NCBI GenBank assembly: GCA_947503285.1
Contig: CANNDD010000008.1
Span: 1-64,000, forward strand
Length of the DNA stretch: 64,000 bases
Origin: an uncultured Croceitalea sp.
Lineage (GTDB): Bacteria > Bacteroidota > Bacteroidia > Flavobacteriales > Flavobacteriaceae
Direction of reading: 5' to 3'
Shown: one piece after another, positions 54,798 through 63,955 of the stretch
Position numbering within the stretch: position 1 is the first letter of the stretch
Layout: the number at the start of each line of letters is the position of its first letter
The notes under the pieces: model-generated
What the model saw: only the letters and a program-made list of their open reading frames with translations
Database searches by the model: none
Told to the model about the DNA's origin: nothing
Translations under genes and position numbers: made by a program

Positions 54798-55475
54798 ATG
54801 GCTAACATAGTAATTTCAGGGACCAGCAGGGGAATAGGTTTTGAATTGGCGAAGCTATTTGCCGATGATGGACATAAAGTATTGGCGCTTTCAAGAAATC
54901 CCAGACCGATTCTCGACCTGAACCATGCGAATATCGCAACCTTCCCCTTTGATTTGGGCGAAGCTGATGACTACAACAAGGTGTCCGATTTTATTGAAGA
55001 CTGGAAAACGGTCGATATTTTGATCAATAATGCAGGTCGTCTTCTGAACAAGCCATTCTTAGAGACCGAAATGGATGAATTTGAAGCGGTTTATAAGGTG
55101 AATGTCTTTGGTGTTTCAGCATTGACCAAGACAATGTTACCCAAAATGTCAAAAGAAGGCCATGTAGTGACCATAAGTTCTATGGGAGGTGTTCAAGGTA
55201 GTCTAAAATTCCCAGGGCTTTCAGCGTATAGTTCCAGTAAAGCTGCGGTGATTACCTTAACGGAACTTTGGGCAGAGGAATTCAAGGAAGCCGGCCCCTC
55301 ATTTAATGTATTGGCTATTGGTGCGGTACAGACCGAAATGTTGGCAGAAGCTTTTCCCGGTTATGAGGCTCCGGTGACTGCGTTGCAAATGGCCACATAC
55401 ATCAAAGACTTTGCATTGACCGGAAGTAAGCTTTATAATGGAAAATTGCTTCAGGTCAGTAATAGTACGCCTTAG
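54798..55475 (+). CDS. Short-chain dehydrogenase/reductase
   Basis: 225 residues. The cofactor motif GTSRGIG stands at 8-14, NNAG at 77-80, and the catalytic set is Ser127/128, Tyr144 and Lys148 (YSSSK). The fold is that of classical NAD(P)-dependent SDRs. The substrate cannot be inferred. It has no obvious partner gene. Confidence 0.88.
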   Translation: MANIVISGTSRGIGFELAKLFADDGHKVLALSRNPRPILDLNHANIATFPFDLGEADDYNKVSDFIEDWKTVDILINNAGRLLNKPFLETEMDEFEAVYKVNVFGVSALTKTMLPKMSKEGHVVTISSMGGVQGSLKFPGLSAYSSSKAAVITLTELWAEEFKEAGPSFNVLAIGAVQTEMLAEAFPGYEAPVTALQMATYIKDFALTGSKLYNGKLLQVSNSTP

Positions 55476-55554
55476 CATTGTAAACAAGCAAATTGGTTTT
55501 TCCGTTCGAAATCGGGCTTGCCCTACATAAAGATCATATGTCAAGGTTAGACTG

Positions 55555-55582
55555 AAAGAACTTGTTTTTAACTCAGTTCTTT
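55555..55582. repeat. Hairpin behind the UPF0158-like gene
   Basis: AAAGAACT and AGTTCTTT form a perfect 8-bp stem with a 12-nt loop between the convergent SDR and UPF0158-like genes. It may be a terminator without T-run, or the worn boundary of a cassette-like unit. Confidence 0.4.
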
Positions 55583-55583
55583 G

Positions 55584-56114
55584 TTATACCACGTTTTTTT
55601 CTTTTTCAAACCATTCAAGGGCAATGGTTCGTATCTTATTTCTATAAAATTTAGTCCATTTACTTTTGAGATTTTCATCTTCAAGTCCATTCGTTAAATA
55701 TTCCATTTCAACTCCAGCTTTTATACCTTTTTTATAGAATTCAATTCCATAGTTCTCGGTTGAGTCAACCAAGGATTTATAGTTCTTTTTAAGTTCATCT
55801 TTAAAGTCTAAATTATAATCAATAAATTCCAACATAATTTCAAATCGCAGTTCTTTTGTCAATCTTGGAATTAAAATATGAGTTTCATAGTTTTTTTCTT
55901 TTGCTATAATCGCCTCTTTTACATCCCTCTCTTCATTTTTAGATAGTCCCGAATCATAATCAAATTTGCATTCTGAAACCAAAGAGTGGTCAAAAATGTG
56001 TACTCCAATCACTCTCAAATCCCTCTTTCTTAAATAGAAAGATTCATTCATTGAGGCCAATGGGTAGGCGAAAGCCGAAATCAATACTTCTATATCCTTG
56101 TTTTGGTCTCCCAT
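55584..56114 (-). CDS. UPF0158-like protein
   Basis: 176 residues, cytoplasmic. The order of motifs resembles UPF0158: a start with SMNESFYLRKRDLRVIG, a middle part HILIPRLTKELRFEIMLEFI, and the end TKFYRNKIRTIALEWFEKE, comparable to the W..F....L..IA.EWLE close of that family. The function of the family is unknown. The gene is clearly more AT-rich than its core neighbours and lies next to an inverted-repeat boundary, which suggests transfer. Confidence 0.6.
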   Translation of the reverse strand: MGDQNKDIEVLISAFAYPLASMNESFYLRKRDLRVIGVHIFDHSLVSECKFDYDSGLSKNEERDVKEAIIAKEKNYETHILIPRLTKELRFEIMLEFIDYNLDFKDELKKNYKSLVDSTENYGIEFYKKGIKAGVEMEYLTNGLEDENLKSKWTKFYRNKIRTIALEWFEKEKNVV

Positions 56115-56120
56115 TTTAGC

Positions 56121-56194
56121 GTGTTCTAACGGTTCGTGTATGAAGTCTAGCCTGCCGATAGGCGGCTATGATTTCATATACCTTGTTGTAGCCA
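56121..56194. repeat. Cassette-boundary-like imperfect inverted repeat
   Basis: Between the two AT-rich genes, CTAACGGTTCGTGTATGAAGTC (in two parts: CTAACGGTTCG and TGTATGAAGTC) faces GATTTCATATAC and CTTGTTGTAGCC across a short GC-rich middle (GCCTGCCGATAGGCGGC). The arms pair as GTGTATGAAGTC against GTATATGAAATC with two mismatches. The shape recalls attC-type sites, but consensus core sequences are only partly met. Confidence 0.45.
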
Positions 56195-56223
56195 GTTTAT
56201 TTTATTTCATCAGTAAAATGTCC

Positions 56224-56754
56224 TTAGTGTTTTCCCTGAGAAAACTTTTTATCGTTAAAGCCTTTTGATTTTCCTTTTGGTATTGATAAACTCTTCCATT
56301 CTTTTCCTTTAATCATACGACCTACATATACTATTTGACCTATATGATAAGAATAATGCATCATTTGTCTGTTAACGGCCTCAACTATTGAATGACCTTG
56401 ATTTCTTATGAAAATTTCAGAATCAAAATTGGATTCATTTACAGAATTCAGAGCATCGAAAAGACAATTCCACCCATCATCCCATTTTTTAAGCATTTCA
56501 GTTCTTTTCATTATTATTGATTCAAATTCCAAATCTCGATTTCTCCATTTTTTTTCTCCGTCTGAAATCAAAAAATCTGTCCATCTTGATTTCATATTTC
56601 CCCAAAGGTGATTTATAGTAATCGCTATTGAATTTGATTCTTCATTGAATTGCCAAAACAATTTTTCTTCGTTTAATTGGTCAAACGTCTTTTCGCCGAG
56701 AATTTTATAATACTCAAATTGTTTTTTGACACTATTTATGTAATCTCTTTCCAT
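56224..56754 (-). CDS. DinB/DUF1572-like protein
   Basis: 176 residues, cytoplasmic. It fits the DUF1572 branch of the DinB/YfiT four-helix fold: ITINHLWGNMKSRWTDFL near residue 47, and MMHYSYHIGQIVYVGRMIKG near 135. The histidines of these two segments are the likely metal ligands. The enzymatic role of the family is not settled (thiol-dependent transferases are known relatives). It is AT-rich and enclosed by exact 12-bp inverted repeats at 56182-56193 and 56765-56776. Confidence 0.75.
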   Translation of the reverse strand: MERDYINSVKKQFEYYKILGEKTFDQLNEEKLFWQFNEESNSIAITINHLWGNMKSRWTDFLISDGEKKWRNRDLEFESIIMKRTEMLKKWDDGWNCLFDALNSVNESNFDSEIFIRNQGHSIVEAVNRQMMHYSYHIGQIVYVGRMIKGKEWKSLSIPKGKSKGFNDKKFSQGKH

Positions 56755-56764
56755 TAGTCCAATT

Positions 56765-56776
56765 GGCTACAACAAG
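56765..56776. repeat. 12-bp inverted repeat, outer copy
   Basis: GGCTACAACAAG is the exact reverse complement of CTTGTTGTAGCC at 56182-56193. The two bracket the DinB/DUF1572-like gene. Confidence 0.6.
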
Positions 56777-56852
56777 CATATATAATTATTGATTAAAGCT
56801 CCATGATACGCTCCATAAAAATAGAAAATTAAGACTCCGGTTAACCAAGCCT

Positions 56853-57473
56853 TTATTCAATGAATCTAACCCTATATATCGTATCAAGCTTTGGGTACTT
56901 CTTGATAAAAGTATCCAAATCGTTATACATTAAATCTAAATTGGTCATCGTACTATCGGCATAGTCATCGTACAGCGCTTCTAAAACATCCATGCCGCTG
57001 ATGACTTTTCCAAAAGTTGGGAATCCGGTCACGCCATTATAATTCAAGGTATCTAAGCGATGGTTGTCGCGTAGGTTAATGAACAAATCCGTTCCACGGG
57101 ATTCTTTGCCCCCACGTGCGAAACTCAAGGTGCCTTTGGCATTCCCTTGTAAAACAGGTTCATCGGGAATCTTATAGCGATTCCAACCGTTGTATATGAC
57201 ACTGTCATTGCCCCCGAACTGGGCCACAAACCCTGGGTTGACCCTATAAAATAAAATGTTGTCAAAATACTTGGTCTTGACCAATTGGTAAAAGCGGTCC
57301 ACTGCTTTAGGCGATAGTTTTCGTTCAACCTGTACCTCAAAATTCCCTTGTGAGGTTTCAAATCGGGTAAGGAACGTTTCCGGAGCAGTAGCTCTTGTCC
57401 AACTTGATTTAAATTTTGAAGATGAACACGATAGCGTAAGAACACTAAAGATAAGGAAGCTAATTTTTTTCAT
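56853..57473 (-). CDS. Cyclophilin-type peptidylprolyl isomerase, lipoprotein
   Basis: 206 residues. The lipoprotein signal ends VLTLSC (Cys 16). The cyclophilin core is shown by FETSQGNFEVQV, RVNPGFVAQFGG, GTLSFARGGKESRGTDLFIN and GVTGFPTFGKVISGMDVLE. It should assist folding of exported proteins in the periplasm. It lies 26 bp behind the glycosidase-like gene on the same strand and may be co-transcribed. Confidence 0.9.
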   Translation of the reverse strand: MKKISFLIFSVLTLSCSSSKFKSSWTRATAPETFLTRFETSQGNFEVQVERKLSPKAVDRFYQLVKTKYFDNILFYRVNPGFVAQFGGNDSVIYNGWNRYKIPDEPVLQGNAKGTLSFARGGKESRGTDLFINLRDNHRLDTLNYNGVTGFPTFGKVISGMDVLEALYDDYADSTMTNLDLMYNDLDTFIKKYPKLDTIYRVRFIE

Positions 57474-57499
57474 TTTGTAGTCATAAAATGCTTAATGAC

Positions 57500-59896
57500 T
57501 TATTCCATATACTTAAAAGTCAATTCAATTTCACCATTTTCTGAAAGTACCTCATTGTTGTTATCTGCGGAAAGCTGGCCTTTGCTAACAATAACCTCAG
57601 ATTTCCTTTTTACTTTTGGCAGCTTTAGTTTGACCAACCATGCTGCATTTGTCTGTTTGATTTTTAGTTCAAGTTTATCAGACGAATTGTTGTAGAATAC
57701 CGAAATCTCATTATCCCCAACCTTAACATTTTCCAATGAGGCTTCCTTCCATTTATCGGGCATTTGGGGGGCAATAACCACTTCTTTTGCTGCAGCATTG
57801 GGTTGCATGCCAAAAAACTGGTGTACGATGGGGTAGGCGTAGCTATAGATATTCCATGCCTGTGCCATCATGCCAAAATCGGGCGATACCTCGTACATGC
57901 TGCCCGGTAGGGCATAGCTGAACGAACGGGTCATACGTTCTAAATAGTCTAAAGCTTCATTTGGCCTGCCATAGTTGTTCTCGGCAATGGCTGAAACACC
58001 AGTCGGTAAGGTCATCACCGCTCCAGTATAAGTAAAGATAGGTGGGGCCTTATAGGTGTTTTCATTTGAGCCTGCCGATTCATCGCGATCAATCCCCGTA
58101 ACAAATACCCCGAACGGATTTACATAATTTTTGGCCGTTTCCAGCGCTTTTAGGGCTTTGTCGGTATCGGCGATACCCATTTCCATGGGAGTATTTACGA
58201 CCCAGTTATGATGCAGCACGAAAGGTCTCGGTTTGTTTGACGGATTATCTAAGATGAATTGCCTGGTCTGCTCTATTTCTTTTATAGACCAAGGTTTTTC
58301 AAGGGTGTCGGCACGTATAATGGCATCTTCGATTAGATGTAATGTCTGCTCATCGGTACCAATAAAATCCGCATAAGAGTTGAAATCCTCAGACCAGAAT
58401 TCCGTGTTGATTTTTGTCTTAAGATTTGCTGCTATGGCCTCATAGGTGTTCGCTAGGGCTTTTTGGCCTAAAACATCGGCTATTCGTGCGGCATCGGTAA
58501 AAGCTTGTTGGGTGTATACGGCAACATCGATCATTTCGCTATCAAGACCGTGAATTTCCATCATCCCGAATCCTTCGGGGAACCCATTTTTATCTAAATC
58601 GTTTTCATCCATTAACCACTGTAGTCCTTTCTTGATTGTTGGAAAGTATCTTGCTAAAAAGGATTCATCACCGTTCCACTGGTAAATACGCCAAATTAAA
58701 GTGGCGAATTGCGGGGTTTCATTGATATTGCCAGAATTGAATACAGCCCCATTGGTAGACATTTCATGAATGATCTTGCCATTGCCATTGACCGCTGCCG
58801 AGACACTATCCAAAAGCTTGATGGTATTGTAAACGGCATCTTCTTGCCCAACTGCCATATAACCTTGCAAGGCATATTCACTATCGACCCCAAACCACCA
58901 AGGGTAATCTGGGATGCCCGCCGTGATACCCGTTCCAATTTCTGGAACCGTCCGTACCAGCCAATCACAGTTGTATTTTAACCATTCGAAAGTCTGTTCC
59001 AGTTTTTTATCCGGTATCGTGAGTTTGGTTTGATCGGCCAATTGCATATAGCGCAATCTCTTTTCTTCAAATAACTTTGGCAGATTATCTTGGATTTCCT
59101 TTAACGTCGAAGTCGCGGCTTCCCTTGATCGGTATGAGCCGGCAATCGCGAAGGTTATTGTTTTAGATTCATGGGGTTTCAGGCTCATAGGATATCCCAG
59201 TACATTTGACACGCCATTGCCCTGATATTTCTTTTCGGTACCGGCCTTTTTATCTGGGGCTATTTGTGCATTATAGCAAACAAACCAAGGATTTTTTTGA
59301 TCCTTTACGACCCATCCGTTGATGTCATCGTTAAAAGTGGCAGAATCTTGCCCATCGATCATTTCAGTACGTTCGCCCAACCAAGTCGGCCTTAAATCAG
59401 CGTGGCCTACAAAATCCAATGAAAACGTTTGGGCCTCAGAACCTTCATTTGAAAGTAGCACTTGTATCGCAATACCTTCAATACCATCTGGCACAAATTG
59501 CCAGCGTTCTATCTTAAGGGATTTTTCGGGGATGCTGAATTTGTGTGTATTGGCAAATGGATAATTCACGAATGATTCGGCGTTTTCTAGGCTGTGGGTA
59601 AGGTCGGGCCAATTTAACCGAATATCAAAACCATCCATCAGTTTTATAGGATGATTCCAAATACCACCCATTTCACCTTTAATATGCCATCCCAATTCAG
59701 GGAAAGTCCCATCTTGATGCCCTACCATATATACCCTATTTCCAGCGGTCACGTAAGGAGAGGGTAGGTATTCAGCCTTCCCTTTGATTCCGTTTTCATC
59801 GGTAAGCCCATCGGCAAAAGAAAATGGTGTTTGTTCACCACAACCAATAAGAACGATCCCCAAAAGAAATAGCGGAACATAAAGAAGATATTTCAT
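57500..59896 (-). CDS. Six-hairpin glycosidase-like lipoprotein (glycogen-debranching type)
   Basis: 798 residues. The lipoprotein signal ends VLIGC (Cys 19). An N-terminal beta-rich domain (about 30-270) is followed by an (alpha/alpha)6-barrel, about 300-720. The barrel has KYNCDWLVRTVPEIGTGITA, PDYPWWFGVDSEYALQGYM and TGIDRDESAGSNENTYKAP. Relatives are named glycogen debranching proteins or GH63/GH15-like. Acid residues suited to catalysis (Asp in WWFGVDSEY) are present, but the substrate is unknown. The lipid anchor suggests periplasmic or surface action on oligosaccharides. Confidence 0.75.
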   Translation of the reverse strand: MKYLLYVPLFLLGIVLIGCGEQTPFSFADGLTDENGIKGKAEYLPSPYVTAGNRVYMVGHQDGTFPELGWHIKGEMGGIWNHPIKLMDGFDIRLNWPDLTHSLENAESFVNYPFANTHKFSIPEKSLKIERWQFVPDGIEGIAIQVLLSNEGSEAQTFSLDFVGHADLRPTWLGERTEMIDGQDSATFNDDINGWVVKDQKNPWFVCYNAQIAPDKKAGTEKKYQGNGVSNVLGYPMSLKPHESKTITFAIAGSYRSREAATSTLKEIQDNLPKLFEEKRLRYMQLADQTKLTIPDKKLEQTFEWLKYNCDWLVRTVPEIGTGITAGIPDYPWWFGVDSEYALQGYMAVGQEDAVYNTIKLLDSVSAAVNGNGKIIHEMSTNGAVFNSGNINETPQFATLIWRIYQWNGDESFLARYFPTIKKGLQWLMDENDLDKNGFPEGFGMMEIHGLDSEMIDVAVYTQQAFTDAARIADVLGQKALANTYEAIAANLKTKINTEFWSEDFNSYADFIGTDEQTLHLIEDAIIRADTLEKPWSIKEIEQTRQFILDNPSNKPRPFVLHHNWVVNTPMEMGIADTDKALKALETAKNYVNPFGVFVTGIDRDESAGSNENTYKAPPIFTYTGAVMTLPTGVSAIAENNYGRPNEALDYLERMTRSFSYALPGSMYEVSPDFGMMAQAWNIYSYAYPIVHQFFGMQPNAAAKEVVIAPQMPDKWKEASLENVKVGDNEISVFYNNSSDKLELKIKQTNAAWLVKLKLPKVKRKSEVIVSKGQLSADNNNEVLSENGEIELTFKYME

Positions 59897-59962
59897 ATAA
59901 AATTGTTTGATTTATAAAGATACCTAATATCGAGAATAGATAGAATCGTTATTTTTACCGCC

Positions 59963-60568
59963 GTGAGCGACGTATTGCAAAAGTACCTTCCAGAGCGGGC
60001 CGTTGAACCTTGCTTTGATTTGATAAGAACCCATGGGGTCAATCTTAAGATTGTAGACCATAGGGTTACCAGACATGGTGATTACCGCAGATTGTCCAAT
60101 GGGTTACATCAAATAACGGTAAACGCCTCATTGAATAAATATCGTTTTTTGATTACCTTAATACATGAGATCGCACACCTGGTAGCTTTTGAAGAGTTCG
60201 GAAAACGAATCAAGCCACATGGATTGGAGTGGAAACGTACTTTTCAGCGTCTAATGGTGCCATTTATAAGGCCAGAGATCTTTCCATCCAAATTGTTGCC
60301 CTTAATCGCGAAGCACTTTAGAAACCCAAAAGCGAGCAGTAGTACGGACGCCAATTTGTCCATTGCCTTAAAAGCGTATGACACGACGCAACAGAAAGAT
60401 AATTCCTACGTTTTTGAATTACCCTTGGGTAGTACCTTTCGTTTGTACAACGGTAAGCTTTTCAAAAAGGGTAAAAAACGTGTTAAAAGGTACGAATGTA
60501 TAGAATTGGCAACGGGTAGGTTGTATTTATTTCAGCCGAATGCCGAGGTCGAATTAATAAGAGACTAA
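59963..60568 (+). CDS. SprT-like zinc protein
   Basis: 201 residues from a GTG start. The zinc-peptidase motif HEIAH stands at 68-72, and a third ligand is likely in KPHGLEWK about 18 residues later. The C-terminal half contains YNGKLFKKGKKRVKRYECIE, a small zinc-ribbon-like part that here lacks most cysteines. Bacterial SprT-like proteins are poorly understood and are related to the eukaryotic DNA-protein-crosslink protease Spartan. It lies 10 bp before the mannose-1-phosphate gene. Confidence 0.83.
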   Translation: MSDVLQKYLPERAVEPCFDLIRTHGVNLKIVDHRVTRHGDYRRLSNGLHQITVNASLNKYRFLITLIHEIAHLVAFEEFGKRIKPHGLEWKRTFQRLMVPFIRPEIFPSKLLPLIAKHFRNPKASSSTDANLSIALKAYDTTQQKDNSYVFELPLGSTFRLYNGKLFKKGKKRVKRYECIELATGRLYLFQPNAEVELIRD

Positions 60569-60578
60569 ATAATTGACC

Positions 60579-61658
60579 ATGAATAAGAATTATTACGCCG
60601 TTTTAATGGCAGGTGGCGTTGGATCGCGATTTTGGCCTGTGAGCACTACGGATAATCCGAAGCAGTTCCATGATATGTTAGGTACAGGTGATACCTTGAT
60701 CCAAAAGACTTTTGCACGACTAAATCGATTCGTGCCTACCGAAAATATTTTGATACTTACCAATGAACGTTATAATGATTTGGTCTTAAAACAATTACCA
60801 GATGTCAAACAAGAACAGGTCGTTTTAGAACCGGCCATGAGAAATACGGCACCATGTATTTTATATGCCGCATTAAAGATTCAAAAAATGAACCCGAATG
60901 GGGTCATGATAGTAGCACCGAGTGACCATTGGATAGAAGATGAACAAGCATTTGAAAATGATGTAAAAACTTGTTTTGAGAAATGTGAAAAAGAAGAGGT
61001 TTTATGTACTTTGGGTATTCAACCGACCTACCCGAATACAGGTTTTGGTTATATCGAATATCAGAAGGAGGGAGGGGTGCCGCTAAAAAAAGTAGCCCAA
61101 TTCCGTGAAAAACCTGATTTGGAAACGGCCAAGGACTTTTTGGACCAAGGTAATTTTTTGTGGAACGCCGGTATTTTCATATGGAGCGTGCGTACCATTG
61201 TAAATGCCTTCAAAAAACATCAAGGATCACAGTTTGATTTGTTTGAGAGTGGGTTGTCTTGTTATAACACGAATGAAGAACAGGCTTTTATTGCCGAGAA
61301 TTATCCAAAGGCGGAAAACGTTTCGATAGATTATGCTATCTTGGAGAATTCCAAATCCATTTATACCTTACCCGCAACTTTCGATTGGAATGATCTAGGC
61401 ACTTGGGGGGCCCTTTATGAAAAATTGGATAAAGACGAAGCCGAAAACGCCGTGGTCAATGGTCAGCCCCTTCTAATTGATGCTAAAGGCAATATGATTC
61501 GTTCGGCAAAGAACAAGATCGTCGTTGTAGATGGTCTTGAAGACTATATTATCGTTGATAAAGATGATGTTTTATTGATATATCCAAAGTCGAAACAACA
61601 AGACATTAAAAAGGTGCGCGGTCAAGTACAAGAAAAATTCGGCGACCAATATGCTTAG
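60579..61658 (+). CDS. Mannose-1-phosphate guanylyltransferase
   Basis: The ATG at 60579 gives 359 residues (a TTG two codons earlier is less likely). The nucleotide-binding start MAGGVGSRFWPVS and NPKQF, the central VAPSDHWI and FREKPD, and the late FDWNDLGTWGALYE are typical of the single-domain GDP-mannose pyrophosphorylase. It makes GDP-mannose for glycan synthesis. The fused isomerase domain of ManC is absent. It lies 2 bp before the DUF389 gene. Confidence 0.93.
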   Translation: MNKNYYAVLMAGGVGSRFWPVSTTDNPKQFHDMLGTGDTLIQKTFARLNRFVPTENILILTNERYNDLVLKQLPDVKQEQVVLEPAMRNTAPCILYAALKIQKMNPNGVMIVAPSDHWIEDEQAFENDVKTCFEKCEKEEVLCTLGIQPTYPNTGFGYIEYQKEGGVPLKKVAQFREKPDLETAKDFLDQGNFLWNAGIFIWSVRTIVNAFKKHQGSQFDLFESGLSCYNTNEEQAFIAENYPKAENVSIDYAILENSKSIYTLPATFDWNDLGTWGALYEKLDKDEAENAVVNGQPLLIDAKGNMIRSAKNKIVVVDGLEDYIIVDKDDVLLIYPKSKQQDIKKVRGQVQEKFGDQYA

Positions 61659-61660
61659 CT

Positions 61661-63112
61661 ATGGGAGAAAATTTATTTGAGGAAAAGCCTTCAGCTGCGG
61701 ACAGCAGTGAAGAAATAAAAAAAGACTTTAAGGGTCTTTTGGGTAGTGCCCAAAAGTTTTTATTCGAACTTTTAGAGATTCGCAGCAATACGGACCCTGT
61801 TGCTACAAAAGAATCGATTATTGCCGATATCCCTTTCAAAGGACACACTTCTTGGATTCTTGTTTGTTCTATTTTTATTGCATCCATTGGTTTGAATGCC
61901 AACTCAACAGCCGTTGTCATAGGGGCAATGTTGATTTCTCCGTTGATGGGCCCTATATTGGGCATGGGCATGTCGTTGGCCATAAATGACATTGATATGT
62001 TACGCCGCTCCCTTAAAAACTTTGCCGTGATGGTGGTTTTAAGTGTGTTGACGGCGTTTTTGTTCTTTTACTTTTTTCCACTTCGTGACGAGTCTTCTGA
62101 GTTATTGGCTCGCACTGCACCAGATATTCGAGATGTTTTGATTGCCTTTTTCGGTGGCTTGGCACTGGTGGTGGCCAGGGCCAAAAAGGGAACCATTGCC
62201 AGTGTGATTTTCGGAGTGGCCATTGCTACTGCTTTGATGCCGCCGTTATGTACCGTAGGTTTTGGCTTGGCCATCGGCAAACCACTTTATGCTTTGGGTG
62301 CCATGTACCTGTTTACCATTAATACCATATTCATTGCCTTGGCCACCTTTTTGGTCATTAAGTACCTCCGTTTTCCAATGGTGCGTTATGCCAATTCAAA
62401 AAGGCGAAGATTGGTTGCGAGATTGGCTTCTGTGGTAGGCTTGGCGGTCATGATTCCCGCAGGGATAACTTTTTACAACGTTTTGCAGAAATCGTTGTTC
62501 TTAAAACAGGCCCAAGAATTTTTAGCGGACACTGTTGAGATCTATGAATTTAAAGACAATGGTCGTTATGAAAATGGTTTGACCGATATCCATTTTGACG
62601 AAAAGTTGGGATCTTACCTTGAAGTCGCCATTTTAGGTACGGAAGAAGTGCCAGAGAATATCGTTAACATGTGGCGCAATAAGAAGAATACCTATACCCG
62701 ATTGAAAGATGCCGATCTAAGGGTCTTGCAGGGTGGGCGCGATGATTCAGAACAGAAATTCAACTATGTCAATGAGCTTTACGAATCAAAAAAAGCAGAG
62801 CTGTTGACGAAAGAAGAACGTATAAGGGTCTTAGAGGAAGAAGTGGCAAATTTGGGTAAATATGCAGCGCAGAGCATTCCTTTTCAAGAAATAAGCGCAG
62901 AAGCCAAGATCAATTATGAGAATGTGGTCGGATTAGGATTTTCAAACCGAATCCAAACTGATTTTAATAAATTGGATACCGTGGCATTGTTTGAGCTGCA
63001 GCTCAAAAAGGGACTAACCTCGGATCAACGCCAAGGAGAACTAAAAAAAATGACCTCATGGCTTAGGGTGCGCCTAAAAGATAGTACGCTTCAAGTCAAA
63101 ATAGTGGAATGA
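61661..63112 (+). CDS. DUF389 membrane protein
   Basis: 483 residues. After a cytoplasmic N-terminus come about six membrane segments (about 65-270), including GAMLISPLMGPILGMGMSLA, the hallmark of DUF389. The C-terminal 200 residues are soluble, with a predicted coiled coil near 370-400 (KKAELLTKEERIRVLEEEVA). Its function is unknown. It follows the mannose-1-phosphate gene by 2 bp, so the two are likely co-transcribed. Confidence 0.88.
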   Translation: MGENLFEEKPSAADSSEEIKKDFKGLLGSAQKFLFELLEIRSNTDPVATKESIIADIPFKGHTSWILVCSIFIASIGLNANSTAVVIGAMLISPLMGPILGMGMSLAINDIDMLRRSLKNFAVMVVLSVLTAFLFFYFFPLRDESSELLARTAPDIRDVLIAFFGGLALVVARAKKGTIASVIFGVAIATALMPPLCTVGFGLAIGKPLYALGAMYLFTINTIFIALATFLVIKYLRFPMVRYANSKRRRLVARLASVVGLAVMIPAGITFYNVLQKSLFLKQAQEFLADTVEIYEFKDNGRYENGLTDIHFDEKLGSYLEVAILGTEEVPENIVNMWRNKKNTYTRLKDADLRVLQGGRDDSEQKFNYVNELYESKKAELLTKEERIRVLEEEVANLGKYAAQSIPFQEISAEAKINYENVVGLGFSNRIQTDFNKLDTVALFELQLKKGLTSDQRQGELKKMTSWLRVRLKDSTLQVKIVE

Positions 63113-63187
63113 TATTTCCTGCTATCACCAGAATTCAGTGAAGTTGTTTCAAGGATAATTGGAAGTATTAGAAGGTCGGGGTTTGGG

Positions 63188-63955
63188 TCAATTGCGTTCT
63201 TCAATATACATTTGCCGAACTTTTTTGAAAAGTTCTGAAGAATATACAAAGTCCGTAACGGCCTTGTTATCGGTTTTGAAAATTTCCTTATTGGTTCCTT
63301 CCCACTCCTTATAACCGTTTTTTAGGAATATGATTTTTTCCCCAATTTCCATTACGGAATTCATATCATGGGTGTTGATTATCGTAGTGATGTTATATTC
63401 TTGGGTTATCTCTTGAATCAGGTTGTCCATAAGGATGGCGGTCTTGGGGTCCAATCCGGAATTTGGCTCATCGCAAAAGAGGTATTTTGGGTTCATTACG
63501 ATTGCCCGGGCAATGGCGACCCTTTTTTGCATACCCCCGGATATTTCAGAAGGATATTTCTTATGGGCATCGATCAAGTTTACCCGTTGTAAGACCTCAT
63601 CGACCCTATCCCTTAATTCGCCCTTGCTTTTTTTGGTAAACATATCCATTGGAAACATTACATTTTCCTCAACCGTCATCGAATCGAACAGGGCGCTTCC
63701 TTGAAAGACCATTCCCATCTCTTGTCGTAAATCACGACGCTCACCTGATGATAATTCTGAATATACCTGTCCACTATAGCAAATACTGCCTTCTTCAAGT
63801 TCAAAAAGGCCCAATAGGCATTTTAGGAATACTGTTTTTCCGGATCCACTTTGTCCAATGATCAAGTTGGTCTTGCCTTGATCGAAACAAGTGGTTATAC
63901 CCTTAAGAACATGGGTGTCACCGAACGATTTATGTACATTGCTTACCTCGATCAT
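63188..63955 (-). CDS. mlaF: MlaF-type ABC transporter ATPase
   Basis: 255 residues. Walker A GQSGSGKT stands at 34-41, the signature SGGMQKR near 140 and Walker B YLFCDEPNSGLDP near 160. The PNSGLDP form and the IINTHDMNSVMEIGEKI end are typical of the Mla/Mce lipid-transport ATPases. It should drive phospholipid movement between the membranes. Its start overlaps the stop of the preceding gene (ATGA), which reads like the C-terminus of the MlaE permease. Confidence 0.9.
   Translation of the reverse strand: MIEVSNVHKSFGDTHVLKGITTCFDQGKTNLIIGQSGSGKTVFLKCLLGLFELEEGSICYSGQVYSELSSGERRDLRQEMGMVFQGSALFDSMTVEENVMFPMDMFTKKSKGELRDRVDEVLQRVNLIDAHKKYPSEISGGMQKRVAIARAIVMNPKYLFCDEPNSGLDPKTAILMDNLIQEITQEYNITTIINTHDMNSVMEIGEKIIFLKNGYKEWEGTNKEIFKTDNKAVTDFVYSSELFKKVRQMYIEERN

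Noticed and set aside
55540-56780. True integron cassette array
   Set aside because: The core sites only partly fit GTTRRRY/RYYYAAC and no integron integrase is present. Kept as cassette-like only.
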